64,000 nucleotides of DNA from Macrotrachela quadricornifera. Lineage: Eukaryota; Rotifera; Eurotatoria; Philodinida; Philodinidae. Shown here piece after piece: positions 1 through 11,667 of the stretch (position 1 is the first letter of the stretch; each line of letters opens with the position of its first letter). The DNA is taken from the NCBI GenBank assembly GCA_022393335.1, contig JAJEKB010001290.1, forward strand, positions 27,574 to 91,573. The letters are read 5' to 3'. The position numbers were made by a program, and so were the translations under genes. The notes below the pieces were generated by a model. The model worked only from the letters and a program-made list of their open reading frames with translations. It did no database searches and was not told the DNA's origin.

Positions 1-829
1 AGATATGATGAATATTACATATACACAATTGAAATATTCAATTTCATTTGTAGTATTGAGTTATACGGGAGAGAAAAATCATTAATTGAATACAATAAAA
101 TAGGGACGGAATAATAGTAGTTCAGTTTTGTTTTTGGTGGAAGGAACCGACGACATCTAGGGTCATTTTCTTAGAATGTACTGGAAGGGGGAAACAGATA
201 GAAGGAGGACAATGCGAGAGAAAAGATTGGGAGAAAGAAAGAACATATTTTTATGTAGTGTGTGGAAGAAAAATGGGGATTATGAATGTTTATTGCAGTG
301 GTATGGTATGAAAGAAACGGAGATATTGACAATTTTTTATGTCGCACGTGAACGATGAAAACTTATGATGTTACCAGCAGCTTAGGCATCAGGTTATATA
401 TATATATATAGTGTTGATGAAATGAAATTTAGAGTGAAAACCTAGGAGAGAGGAAAGTTTAGTGAAGAAAAAGAGAAGAGGAGAGAAATAGAGAAATACA
501 GAAAAGGAAAGAGAAGAGAAGAATGTATGGTAAAAGTGTATTTGAAATTTATCGAGAAATTTAGCAAATACTAGGACATCATCAATTGGAGATTTGCAAA
601 TGGTTTGGTTGGAAGGAAGATTTGAGCATCGATATGCAATTCTCTCTGTCTGGGTAGATATTAATATGACTCTATTGAAGGAGTAGTGCTTTATCGAACT
701 AGTGAGTAAGGGGATTGAGGTATTTATTCCAACAGTTTTGGCAACGGTCTTGAAGTAATGTCACGTTGTTTCTGAAGAAGAAGAAATGATGAAAAAAGTG
801 GTGTCAAATGGTCCTTGTTTTCAAGTAGG
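1..829. other. Window edge, no gene seen; purine-rich tract
   Basis: No convincing gene. Bases about 430-530 are a GA-rich tract. Some of this stretch is probably the decayed 3' end of the retrotransposon that begins just to the right, but no further reverse-transcriptase similarity could be followed with confidence below about position 830. Confidence 0.5.
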
Positions 830-3090
830 TTTAGTGATAAAGTGAAAGCTCTTGTTGTTGTTTGTTGGTAAATAATTGGGAGAGGAGAATTGCCAGGTGA
901 ATGATGGAAGGACAGATGAGAGAAAGAGGGTATTACCTAAAGCAGGAGTGTTAGAGGCAGCTGTACAAATGCAATTGATCATTCCAACTCGTTTTCTAAA
1001 TTTTAATTTGGTTTCGTCAATAGGAATGCCATATTCCAAGTTTAGGAGAAATTCAATAGCCTATGTATTTAATCTCATTCGTCCACTATATTTTATGACC
1101 GCTCTTGTAAATTTGAAATTTAGGAGGACTGAGTGCTCTAGCCTTCCACAAGCCGTCTGTGACAGAAAAGTTGATTGGTTACGAAGTTAGCATATAGTAG
1201 AATTTTAGGTTATTAAAAAAGAACTTTAGCCTTTTCTAAGTCAAGGCATTGATTGGAAAATTTTATGGCAATGCATCCAGCAACAATGACAGCATGATCG
1301 TCAGCAATGAAATGACTTAGACAACAACTTGAGAAACCACCCATGTCAGTGTGGCATGTGATTAAGAGAGTTGGGACAAAATGGATCCTTGAAGACAGTA
1401 TTTTAAGATGTTAAACCATAGAGATTTTTTTCCATTTATTTCAATATAAGCTGTAGGCTGAGTTAGTCACGAATGAATCTATCTTAAATAATCTTTAGGT
1501 AAGCCCATACGTTTTAGTTTATCCAGGCATCCACTGAACCGAAGCTCGTCAAAGGCTACTTTGAAGTCAATAAAAATAGTGGCAATTGACGAACTGTTCG
1601 CCATAAGATTTGATACATGTTCGAGGAAAAGAAGAGTTCTTGCCTGCAACTTGAAATCTGTACGAAATCCAGATTGTGTATCTGGTCGTAATCCTCTATG
1701 TGTGATTATATCTGTAAATCGTGTTAGGAAGAATTTTTCATTTATTTTAACAAAAAGATCAACTAGTGAGACAAGACATGTGGCAGATGGATCACATATT
1801 GATTCTTTTTTAGCAAGCAGGAGAACTCACAAGTTCTTCTGAAATGAAGGAAAGATGATATCAGATAATGTTTCATTTAAAACTTTGCAAGGGAGAGACC
1901 ATGTGCATCAGAGGATTATTTTTCTTGCGAGAAAGTACGATATCAAGTACCTTCTCCACTGAGACTGGAGGGATTTTTTCATCATAATTTTTCTATTACA
2001 TCAGATGTATCAGTATATATATGGAGGGTGGACGATAAATATTTTTCGACTCTTTAAAAGAATGTTTATAATAGTCAGCAGCTATTTCATATATTTTTCC
2101 AGGATTGTTTACCACTTTACCATCATAGAGAATAAATCGGTGAAGAGAAGAGGAAGAAAATTTCAAGCATTTTTTAACTTTAGACCAAAAATAAATTGAA
2201 ACAGATGTTGAGGTATTTCGCACAGCTAAAGACAATGATAGTTGATTGGCAAGAAATCGTTTAAGTTCGTTTTTAGTAGATTTTCTTCTACAGTTGATAA
2301 TGTTTTTCAAAAATATTTCACCTGTTTATTTCTGTTTGAATGATAAAAGTCTTGTGTGGGACATGTAAGCTCTAAGATGTTGAGGTGTCGCAATACGATA
2401 TTTATCTATAGGAAAAAGAATTGTACACCATGGCATAAGAAGAGAAGTAAAAGATACATAATCTTTGTAGAGATTATTGAGATCGTTTAACAACCAATTT
2501 TCCCCAAAATGGATGTATGTATTCGCAGAATAAAGTTAAGACGTTCCAATAAATATTTCTAGCACGAGAAATTTCTTTAGAAGTTGTCGATATTACAGCT
2601 AGAATTGATTTGTGATCACTCGATGAATCTCTGTGTATTTAAATAGAAATAGAAAACCCAGAAGAGAGAGCAAAATCAATGATTCTGTTTAATCTTTTGG
2701 ACGTAGATTGTGAAGGTAGATAAGGTGTTAAGAAATGATTGTCAGCCCATGACAGTAGAGCGTTGGCTTTAGTTTTATCTTTTTCAAGATCAACGTTAAA
2801 ATCATCAAAAAAAGCACATTTGGAAGTTATAAGAGATAATAAATTATTCCAAGTTCATGACTTGCTTTTAGATGCATATACACCTATTATTCTAAGTGAT
2901 AAATCATCGAGAACATCAATAGCACACACATTCAAAAATGTTTTATATTTAGAAGATTTGCTTACAATGTTGATGATCAAATGAATCTGTTTCTGATAGA
3001 ATTAAAAAAGTTGTTAGGGGTACAAATTTTTGAATACGCAAGTCAAGACCTCTAACGTTGAAAGAAAGAATATGAAAGGAATTTAATGTA
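830..3090 (-). pseudogene. LINE ORF2 remnant: APE endonuclease and reverse transcriptase
   Basis: Minus-strand translation shows an endonuclease N-terminus (HILSFNVRGLD, about 3047-3081), the mid-domain FNVDL stretch (about 2785-2805) and the SSDHKSIL motif (about 2602-2625). These are the conserved blocks of APE-type LINE endonucleases. Further down comes the reverse transcriptase: QSGFRTDFKLQARTLL, then IFIDFKVAFDE (about 1547-1585, first catalytic Asp region), CLDKLKRMGLPKDYLR, and FIADD (about 1289-1306, the catalytic Asp pair of the F/YADD box). A thumb-like segment reading NEIKYIGY follows near 1060. Stops (for example after PKDYLR) and frame changes interrupt it. The copy would be enzymatically dead but is young enough to be read by eye. 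Confidence 0.85.
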
Positions 3091-3369
3091 GAAGATGTGT
3101 CGCTGGTGCTGTATAATTTCCAAATTTGAAAGAAATTATTTAGTAACGGAGGACTTTTCCATTCGGAGAGAATTTCACGGAGTAGAAGAAACTTAAAATG
3201 CGGAAGATTAAAATGAGCATTACATAGAAAAGTATCACGAACTTCTAAAATATTAGTATCAATAGAGGGAAAAAAAGGGGATTGTGTTTATAGAAAGCGT
3301 CGGTAAAACTTTTTACTTGTTTTAGCATTGTTCAATTGTACACGTATTCGATTGATTTTAGCTTTAAAG

Positions 3370-5003
3370 TCAGCATCTAATGTTATTTTCATAACGTGTT
3401 ATTTTAATTTCATTTTGATCAGTAACCACTTTAATGTTGTTCCCATTTTTGATTAAATCATCAATTATAGTTAAAATTATTTCACTATTTATTATTTTAT
3501 TTTTCATCCATTGTTCAAATTGCTCGGTTTTTTCAGCGATCTTCTCCAACATAATATTGATTTGATTCATACTATTGATTAAGTTGTCGATTTTATTGAC
3601 TATTGAATTTGGTGGACTTGTACTGGATGACCAATGATATGGATTGGAAGAGGGAGTACGATGGATGATATCATACTAATGAAAAATGGCTTAAACTGTT
3701 GGTGATAAAAGAAATTTTGTGAGATTACCACGAAATTGTTTTACCATGGGGCATTTAATATCATTTGATATATGTTCACCTGAATAATGTTTGCACCGAA
3801 ATTGCATACATGTTTCAGCCTGATCATTAATATCATCAACATTCATTTCACATTTCTTTCAAGTATCCTATTCTTGTTTGCATTGTTTACGAAAATGACC
3901 TAACCCCATGCATTTACTGCGGAGTAACGCTCTTGCAAGGGCTAGGTATTCGTCTACATCATAGGTGAGGAAGTTGATGAAAATTTTTCCAAGATTAAGA
4001 ATTTCATTTCTTTGCATATAATCAAAAAGTTCCTGTTTAACTAATTTGTTGTTTGACTGATTTTTGTTTTTCATTCTAACGACATTACATACGCTGGAGT
4101 ACATTGATTTAATTTCATTAGTAAATTCCATGAAATTGATCGACAGACTGACGGTTTTTATTATTAATGAAAGTTGAGGTGAAATTGCTGAAGTGGAAAG
4201 TCAAATATATGACAATTCTAGCAATGACTGAGGTCAGTGTTTTTTGTCAAAGAGGATTGAGAATGAGCGACTGTTTTTGACGAATAATAGTAAGTCACAT
4301 TCGTTTGAGGAACATTTTGTTGATGCTTAACAAAAACCACATAGTTCTAATTCTAGCTGTTTGTTGTCTTTGATAAATTTTCGCAATTTATCTGTAATTT
4401 TTTATTCATGAATGTGTGATGTTGAAAAACGTAGAATGAAAGGAGAGAAAGGATAACGAGATTGAGCAAAGTCTTCAGCTTCGTCAGTGAACTTGTTAAT
4501 GTTGGATAAGTTGACATTTTGTTCGTGATTAGGGGTGTTTGTTGGTAATGCTGTACATATGTTTATCGGAATATTAATATTTGATTGTTGATGGCCGAGA
4601 TGTAGTTGTTACTATTATTGATTTTTGTGTTCTTACAGTTATTACGTACCATTTTTTGTGTTTTTACAGTTATTACGTACCATTTTTTGTTGGGATCATG
4701 TTCAAAATCATCTAATTCAGAATGATCCTTTTCTGAGGGTAAATGCGGTCGACGTAATAGGGAACTGATTGATGAATTGACTGGTTTTAAATTATTTCGA
4801 TGTGGTAGAGGAATTAAATGTTGAAGACAAGCTTGTGTGCTTTTAAGTATGTTTTCGTGACAGCATTCGTTATTCATTGAACTTTGATAAGCTTGTTTGT
4901 ATAATTCGGATGTAGAAGAAATATTATGAAAATCTTGATAATTATCATGTGAATGAAGATTTATTTGGATATGACTAGTTGACGTAGAACATCTTCTATT
5001 CAT
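3370..5003 (-). pseudogene. LINE ORF1 (gag-like) remnant with CCHC zinc knuckles
   Basis: Minus-strand pieces read as a gag-like nucleic-acid-binding protein. The first piece (4563-5003) is low-complexity and Ser/His/Asn-rich. The middle piece (3868-4131) ends in SKCMGLGHFRKQCKQE, a zinc-knuckle spacing. About 3735-3860 continues with CMQFRCKHYSGEHISNDIKC, a second Cys/His cluster, after a TGA where a Cys would be expected. The end (3370-3570) is predicted coiled coil (LEKIAEKTEQFEQW). ORF1 of APE-type LINEs normally binds the element RNA. A 31-bp tandem duplication near 4635-4696 shifts the frame. Confidence 0.7.
4635..4696. repeat. 31-bp tandem duplication
   Basis: The sequence ACAGTTATTACGTACC followed by a T-rich tail occurs at 4635 and again at 4666, a period of 31 bp. 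Because 31 is not a multiple of three, the duplication changes the reading frame of the LINE ORF1 remnant. The translated product shows the same DNA read in two frames (VITVKTQK, then VRNNCKNTK). Confidence 0.85.
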
Positions 5004-5030
5004 GACGGAGAGATTTTACTGAGATCCGTT

Positions 5031-7489
5031 CAAGAGAATTAGACTTCAGTGATCATGCGGTCGATGCGTGATGAGAAGAAAAAAGTTTTATCATTGTTAT
5101 ATAAACAGTCAGATATAGTGTGCAGAATATACGTTTTAACTGGAGCGTGACAATTTGAATGTGAATATTAACTCCAGTTCATATATAATATGAAATTAAA
5201 AGAAAGCAAATGAATAAATAAATAGATTGACTTGATTTTATACTATACATTCTTTTTTACGATATCCTAGTGAACAGTCGCATTTTGTTTGATATAACTG
5301 TTTTTTGTTGAGTGTATGCTTGAATTTTAACAAAAACTGTTTTGATTGTTTTATTTTTGTAGTTCTATTATCTTCTACGAAACGCAACTATTGTTTATTT
5401 TCTCGGCTTTGGCATAAGAGGAAGTTTTTGGTGCTTAGTGTTGATTTAAATGCCTGCAAAATTAGGAGGTGGTAAAAGGCATAATTAAGACCTCGATAAC
5501 CTGCCATATCGGTAGACAACCATCAATAGCACTGGCGGTGCTAGCAGAAATCCATTGGTTGATGCTTTTATCCAATCAAAATTTAGCATTGTCCGTCTCA
5601 TTGTAGAGGAAGTTAAGTTAAATTAATTACAATTAAATGATATAATTAAGCAGCAATCGGTCGACTTCTTAATTTAATTTTTTCATCTGTAGTCAATAAA
5701 CTAAAAGAATGAGGATTTAATGTAATGGTTGAAAAAGCCATTTCCTCAGATATCACTGATCTTTCGCTTTTGCGATCCGATATCATAGCAATAAAAGATC
5801 ATAAAGCCCTTGTTCTTGATATGCAGCGGATATATAAAAGTTCAAGAGCATCATTTATAAATTCGACAATATGGAAAACCGATAAGTGCATATGACTTAC
5901 ACAATTTATTAAACAGCTTTGCAATTGTGATCAAGTTTCTTTTAATATATTAACAATTGGTTCAAGAGTACATATTATCATGATTACTTAAATAGTTGAA
6001 TATAAATTGGATTTACGACTTCAGATTTAAAAAATTTGGCTGCCGACTGCGGGGAAAATTTATTAAAAGTGATTTTATTATTTTACAAAAGCCTACACGA
6101 CAAGACATTCGATCTATTTATTTCATAATATACTCTTGGACGACAATAGGACATACAGCACTCTTTCGTTATTATATATCTGCAATATCAATCAACAATG
6201 TGCAACACACTTCACACGGAATATAAATTATTACAATGAAGAGTTATGATCCGCAGTCATGTTTCAACTGTATCTGATATGTGCTGCACATTTACTGTTG
6301 TATATGTCGCATGTTAATGTGGCTTAAAATGTTATTCTATCTTGTATTTCTATGATTGCATGAGTCATCTTTTTTTATCAGTTTTTTTATATATTGAAAA
6401 ATAAAATATTGAAATAATAGGTAAGAGCTGGTTCAGTTCGATGTTTCTCTCAAAATAGATAGCATTCAATCTTCTCATTTATATTCGATAAAGCGCATGT
6501 TTTGAGGCATTGGGAATAATATACGGGCCATGTATTGACAAACATTAAATGGGTAAGAAGTTCATCTTTCTACTTCATTGAGAATGGACAGCGAATGTGA
6601 GTAATATTGGGTTTGATATGTCAATTGGGTGCGTCTTCGTCGGTCGATATTCGGGTGTTCGTTCTCTAGTTGACCGATATTGGTGCTAGTTGTCAGTCGT
6701 ATCTGAGTCTGGCGTCAGTCTGGTCATGTTCAGTAGATGGGTATTTGAAGATATAGCACTAGACCGAGCTTGGTTGATCCACTCGATGATGATATGATTA
6801 GAACGTGGGAATACGTCTGAGTCCTACAACAAACAGGAAGCACATTGCCCTGGACAGGTGGAAGGGTAAGTCAGACTCAAAACGGCTTAGGGATAGTCCG
6901 TCTAACATGAGTGCAATGATGAGACTTGTTTGAATAGTCTGACAAAAGTTCTCACCTTCGTGTGTGTGTGGGAGGGGAGGGGAGGGAGGAAAGATCTGCG
7001 ACCCTTTACGTCGAAGCTGATTGCACTACCTGTCAAAACAAGAAATAAAGTCTCTCATGGAAATATTTCCGAGAATGTGCAATCAGAGTGAGCTGGAATA
7101 TCTGTTGGTTCACAAAATGTGATCAATGAGATTAAGCCTTTGAAGCCAGTTGACTCCTTATGGGGGCTATGATGATTCTCTGTTATTTGAAAACACAAAG
7201 ATTCATATATGAGATTAGTTTTTGTAAAATCATTTTTTAGAAATTTTTTCGGTATAGTTTGGATTATTATTAGATTATTTTTTCCGATAATCAATAGTGA
7301 ATAATAAATGTAATACAGTTGATTTTCAGGGAAAATTTTGATAGTCTAAAGTCCGGTAAAAAACATTTCTGTCTCTACAGGAATATGGTAAGTTGGTATT
7401 ACGCATGTTGAACTGTATCACACTTGAAAAAAATTTCTAAAAACGCGTTGTTATAAAAATTTTTTTTGTTCGAAAAAAATCCCGTCTCT
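5031..7489. other. No gene recognised; GC-richer segment inside
   Basis: Short random open frames only. Bases about 6570-7030 are clearly less AT-rich than the surroundings and contain a G-rich patch (GTGTGTGTGGGAGGGGAGGG near 6960). Its origin was not recognised. It is probably old transposon DNA. Confidence 0.4.
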
Positions 7490-8335
7490 AAAGGATTAAA
7501 TAAAATAGTAAAGATAAGCGAAAAAATTACTATCCATTTTGGAAAATAAATCGTTTGTGTAAAGTTCTTATAACTTTTGAAAAGGAAATGATTCAGACCT
7601 GCATTTTTTGTTGTTGGATATAGTAGAACAGGATACGTATTACTATGAAATAACCGAGCCTTCAGATAAAGTATTCCATGACGAAATTTTGAATGTAAGC
7701 TCTATAACGCTAAAAATTTCTTAAGATATGAGGAATTTTAATTTTTCAATAGTAAAATTAGTAGTCTGAATTGAGATCTACAATTTTTTACCAGTTTTCG
7801 GTCCTTATCGGTTACAGTTTGAGAGTCATAAGCGTGTTTTTGCAAAGAGATATATTCATAGTTGAATACAAACCAGAATTTATAAAACATTTAGCATGTA
7901 TGTTTGCAGATACGCTGAGATACATTGCAGTAATTAGTTGAAGGTAGAGTAATGTTTGATGTCTGGCTAGAAGTTGATATTGTTGCGAAGAATGCATATA
8001 ACTCCTGAATAATAATAGATATAGATCTGAAATTGGTCTAGAATTATAGATCTCGATTCAGGCTATTTGAAAATCAAAATCGACCATGTGCTCAGGAAAT
8101 AGTAATCTCGCCATGTTTCTATTCGAAAGTTTACCATAGTAAATCTTGCTTGTAGGTTTGGTTATTTAATAGTAATACATACACTTTTATGTTGTATCCA
8201 ACAATGAAAACTGCAAGTCACTATCATTTTCCTTTCAAAAGTCATGAGAATTCTCTGCAGGCGACTTATTTTCAAAAATAGATAATAGTTTCAAAATATT
8301 TCGTTTTCTTTTTAATTATCTGTCTTAAAATATAC
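7490..8335. repeat. Long imperfect inverted repeat (foldback) 1
   Basis: The stretch around 7500-7700 matches the reverse complement of about 8110-8330, including the shared blocks ACTTTTGAAAGG/ACTTTTGAAAAGG, TTGTTGGATA and TATTACTAT(T/G)AAATAACC. The inner stretch 7735-7800 matches the reverse complement of about 8010-8075 (TCTGAATTGAGATCTA versus CCTGAATCGAGATCTA). The whole region could fold into one long hairpin with a centre near 7.9 kb. It has no coding capacity. This is consistent with a foldback or MITE-type element; terminal boundaries are approximate. Confidence 0.7.
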
Positions 8336-8339
8336 TAAC

Positions 8340-8840
8340 GAGAAAATCCTCTAAGGTGTAACAATCAGTTTTGATTTATTCATGCCTCGTTTGATAGGGC
8401 ATATTGAGGCCGTAAAAAGCCTAAAAGGATCTTTGCTCATAACTCTTCCTTCAAAAGTTATGACTGTTTTACTGAATTTTTGACTCATTCCCTGTGTATT
8501 TAACAAAAAAAATTAAACTGAAATTTTGACTTAAAATTTTGTCCACATGCAGCTCCAATGGTTTTTAGAATATCTTCTTTTTAACTGAAACTTTCAAGAT
8601 TTTCTAAGAATCATTGGAGCTACATATGGACAAAATTTCAAGTCAAAATCTCATAGTTTAGTTTTTTTATTAAATACATAGGAATGGATCAAAAATTCAG
8701 TAAAACAGTTATAACTTTTAAAGGAAGAGTTATGAGCAAAGATCCTTTTAGACCTTTTACTATCTCAGTTTGTTTTATCGAACCAGATATGAATGAATAA
8801 AACCTGGATGTTACACCTCGAGAGTTCTCTCGTACGAAAT
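8340..8840. repeat. Long imperfect inverted repeat (foldback) 2
   Basis: The left arm (about 8349-8560) is the near reverse complement of the right arm (about 8595-8822), with a short loop near 8575. Shared blocks include AAAAGGATCTTTGCTCATAA (8427 onward), ACTGTTTTACTGAATTTTTGA, ATTTTGTCCA and GAGGTGTAAC/AAGGTGTAAC at the outer ends. It abuts foldback 1 directly. No protein is encoded; open frames in it are by-products. A transcript of it would form a roughly 220-bp hairpin. Confidence 0.8.
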
Positions 8841-9198
8841 AATTAAGACAAAAAGTCATCATAATAATTTTAAATCTTAAAAATCTGCACTTTATTATTA
8901 TACAATATGATTTCACCAAAACTATATTCATTTATTACACAATCTACTTCAAAATAAATTCTATCGTTATCAAAATAATTAATTATTATATATTTATTTT
9001 TAAAAATAGTTCCTGTATTACAATATAGTCCTTATTGTTTGACAAAACATCAGTGGCTACGAGATACAAAAATATAAAATTGACAAAATATTTCATACAT
9101 CCATGATTTAACATAATAACAATATTTTCAAAATAATTTTAATATTCAAAAATAAAATATTCAAATATAGAAATTATTTTATCACTATCTATTAAATT

Positions 9199-9639
9199 TT
9201 ATCGAGCGTATTTTTTTGTCCACCATCTTGCTATTTCATCAAATTTTTGTCGATCTTCTCGATAATATAATGCAGCACGTGCATTATATGGATCATCAGG
9301 ATTAGCGTCAAGCAATAATGAATATATACCTAATAAAAGCTTTTCTATTGACCAAGTAGAATTCCACTGCGATGATAAAATATCAATACAAATAGCGCCA
9401 GTTAAATGAATATTTGGATGATAAATTTTTGTTTTAAATCGAATTCGTGGTGGATTTAATGGAAAATCAGGTGGAATTTTAATATCAAGACGAAAAGTCC
9501 CACCTTCATATGGACTATCATCGGGACCAACGATTGATCCTTGCCAATGAAATATATCATCATTAACTATGGTAGCATTATAATATTGTGAAGCATTTTC
9601 TATAGCTTGTAATTCTTTTAAAATGCGTTTTGATACCAT
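9199..9639 (-). CDS. Intronless UBE2D-like E2 ubiquitin-conjugating enzyme
   Basis: The 146-residue protein is almost exactly the length of UBE2D enzymes (147) and carries the full UBC fold signature. It has the HPN motif at about residues 74-76 and the catalytic cysteine at residue 84 within GAICIDIL, followed by SQWNSTWSIEKLLL and NPDDPYN. The family takes ubiquitin from E1 as a thioester on this Cys and passes it on with RING or HECT E3 partners in the cytosol. The N-terminus (SKRILKELQAIE) is the usual helix 1, so the first ATG is right. The gene has no introns, and several conserved surface positions differ from canonical UBE2D, suggesting a diverged duplicate or retrocopy. Two RING-type E3 candidates lie at 48.0 and 55.0 kb, but no link is shown. 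Confidence 0.93.
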   Translation of the reverse strand: MVSKRILKELQAIENASQYYNATIVNDDIFHWQGSIVGPDDSPYEGGTFRLDIKIPPDFPLNPPRIRFKTKIYHPNIHLTGAICIDILSSQWNSTWSIEKLLLGIYSLLLDANPDDPYNARAALYYREDRQKFDEIARWWTKKYAR

Positions 9640-10573
9640 TGAATACGTTTGAAAATATTTTGTTTTACTTTATATAAAATCAGATATTACGTGTTCATAT
9701 GTCTTTATATGTTTGCTTTGTTTTTCTAGCTGCGTAATATTCGTTACATAAAACTGCACTTGATTATGCAATGACAGTGTATTTGTTATAAATTTATTTC
9801 TGTTCTGCCTATTGTGTTGAAGGTTATTGATATACTAAATGTAAAACCTTCTCACCAACATTTACATACTACGTCATCTATTGCAAACCAAAAATTTTAT
9901 CATATAATAATTATTTTAAATCTAATAATATTCAATTATTTATTCATATATGTGTGATAAAAGGAATATATTTTTTTCTTAAAATAAAATAAAATTTCAG
10001 TTTAATTTTATATGACAAGATACCGACTAAAATAAGCAAAATTATGTATTTTCAAATTTGTTTGGTTAATTCTTATTTTCTTAAAAAATTGACACATTTT
10101 TTAATTGTATCATTCTGATAAAAATTATTCTTCTCTATAAGTGGATTTAAAACAAAGAATCGTATAGCTGTTTTATGTTTTTATTATGATATAATAAATA
10201 ATTTTTAATCTTTCTTAATATGATTATATCAATCTTTAATTTACAACAGAAATTTCTATTTTACTAAGATTAGTTGAAAAAAAGTTGTCTATAATAAAAA
10301 CACTTTATTAATGAACAAAAACTATCCTTGATATAGAAATGAATTACAGACGCTAATCTCAACGTACTTTGTCTCGCGTAATTAATTTTACTTTTTTTTT
10401 CTTTCGCATGAAAAAGATTCATTATGATAAAAAAATAACAATGTCTAACAATATTTCAAATAAGATGAGTCGTGCATAACTAACAAAGAGAAATAATGTA
10501 ATTTTACTTATCTATATAAAATACAGAAATATTTATTTTATTTTTGTATTCACTATAAGACACATTTAACTGA
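9640..10573. other. Intergenic, AT-rich
   Basis: No open frame or RNA gene seen. It separates the divergently transcribed E2 and GPCR genes, so it should hold both promoters. Confidence 0.5.
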
Positions 10574-11667
10574 ATGTCTGATTCATTGATTTCATCGCTT
10601 ACTTTTGCTATATCCAAAATCTATATTTATATGGGCACACCAATTATAATTGGCGGAGTACTTGGTGGAATTATTAATGTGATTATTTTTCTTAGTCTTA
10701 GAATTTATCGAGAAAGTTCAAGTGCATTTTATTTGACGGTTGTATCCATTGTTAATATTGGTCAATTATTAACAGGTCTTCTTTCTCGTGTTTTGATTAA
10801 TATAGCTGGTGTTGATTGGACAGATACTTCATTATTTTATTGTAAATTTCGAAATTATTTATTTCAAGCATGTGGAATAATTTCTCCTGCGTGTTTATGT
10901 TTGGCAATAATCGATCAATTCTTATCAACATCAAAACACCAACAATGGCAACGATGGAGTAATATTAAAGTAGCCTGTTGTTCATCAGGAGTAACTATTG
11001 TTTTTTGGCTTATCTATGGCATTCCTTATTTACTCTATCACAATCTATTCATATCACCTAGTACACAAAAATCAACTTGTAAAATTACTGATCCTATCTT
11101 TGAGAAATATTACAATGATTTTCATGTACCTGTTTTAATGTGTACTATTCCACTTACTATAATGATTATTTTTGGTTTCCTAGCTTATTATAATATTAGA
11201 CAACTTGCACATCGAAGAGTACCACTTGTTCGTCGTGGACATGAAGTTCAATTAACAGTAATGGTTTTTGCACAAGCTATTTTTAATTTCTTTGCTACAA
11301 CACCATGCTTTATTGTTCTCACTTTTTCATCACATACAACTCTTATGCAAGTTCCACTTATTGCTATTCAAGTTAGACTTGCTATTGCAATAACTACTTG
11401 TATCTATTATTTATATTACGCAGTAAATATCAATTAATTCATAAATATATATTAGTATAAAATGAATTTTAATTATTGATTTAGATTCCATTCTATATTT
11501 ATGTTTGTGTATCAGAACGATTTCGAAAACAACTTCATTATGTATTGATTGGTAATTATCAAAATCGATGGCGAAAAATAATTGCAAATCAAGTATCACC
11601 ACAAGCACAATTACAATCGAAACATGAAACAGAAAAAATAACAGCAGAGACTATAGAATTGACTTAA
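10574..11667 (+). CDS. Rhodopsin-like GPCR (two exons)
   Basis: Exons 10574-11422 and 11485-11667 join in frame across a 62-bp GT...AG intron to give 343 residues. Without the splice, translation would stop in the intron at 11437. Seven hydrophobic segments are visible, starting GGVLGGIINVIIFLSL (TM1). TM3 ends CLAIIDQFLST in place of a DRY box. TM7 crosses the splice as YYLYYA|IPFYIYVCVSERFRKQL, standing in for NPxxY plus helix 8. Cysteines before TM3 (FYCKFRNYL) and in loop 2 (STCKI) could form the usual disulphide. The tail is short and Gln/Lys/Glu-rich. This short, divergent class is greatly expanded in bdelloid rotifers; the ligand is unknown. It is divergent from the E2 gene. Confidence 0.88.

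Larger units (their letters stand above)
830..5030 (-). mobile_element. Decayed non-LTR retrotransposon (LINE, APE type)
   Basis: Reading the minus strand from about 5.0 kb to 0.8 kb gives, in order, a zinc-knuckle ORF1 remnant, an APE-like endonuclease and a reverse transcriptase. This is the standard order of Jockey/I/R1-type LINEs. All parts are broken by stops and frameshifts, so the copy is dead. The 3' side faces the start of the window. Target-site duplications and a poly(A) tail were not identified, so both ends are approximate. Clade assignment would need a phylogeny of the reverse-transcriptase part. Confidence 0.85.

Noticed and set aside
876..1842. Plus-strand frames at 876-1190 and 1561-1842
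   Set aside because: They are antisense shadows of the LINE reverse transcriptase.
6955..6985. GTGTGGG-like bases as telomeric repeat
   Set aside because: Only a single short G-rich patch, no array of a hexamer unit.
11411..11437. GPCR ending at 11437
   Set aside because: The frame runs into an intron; splicing at 11422/11485 restores TM7 and helix 8 in frame.
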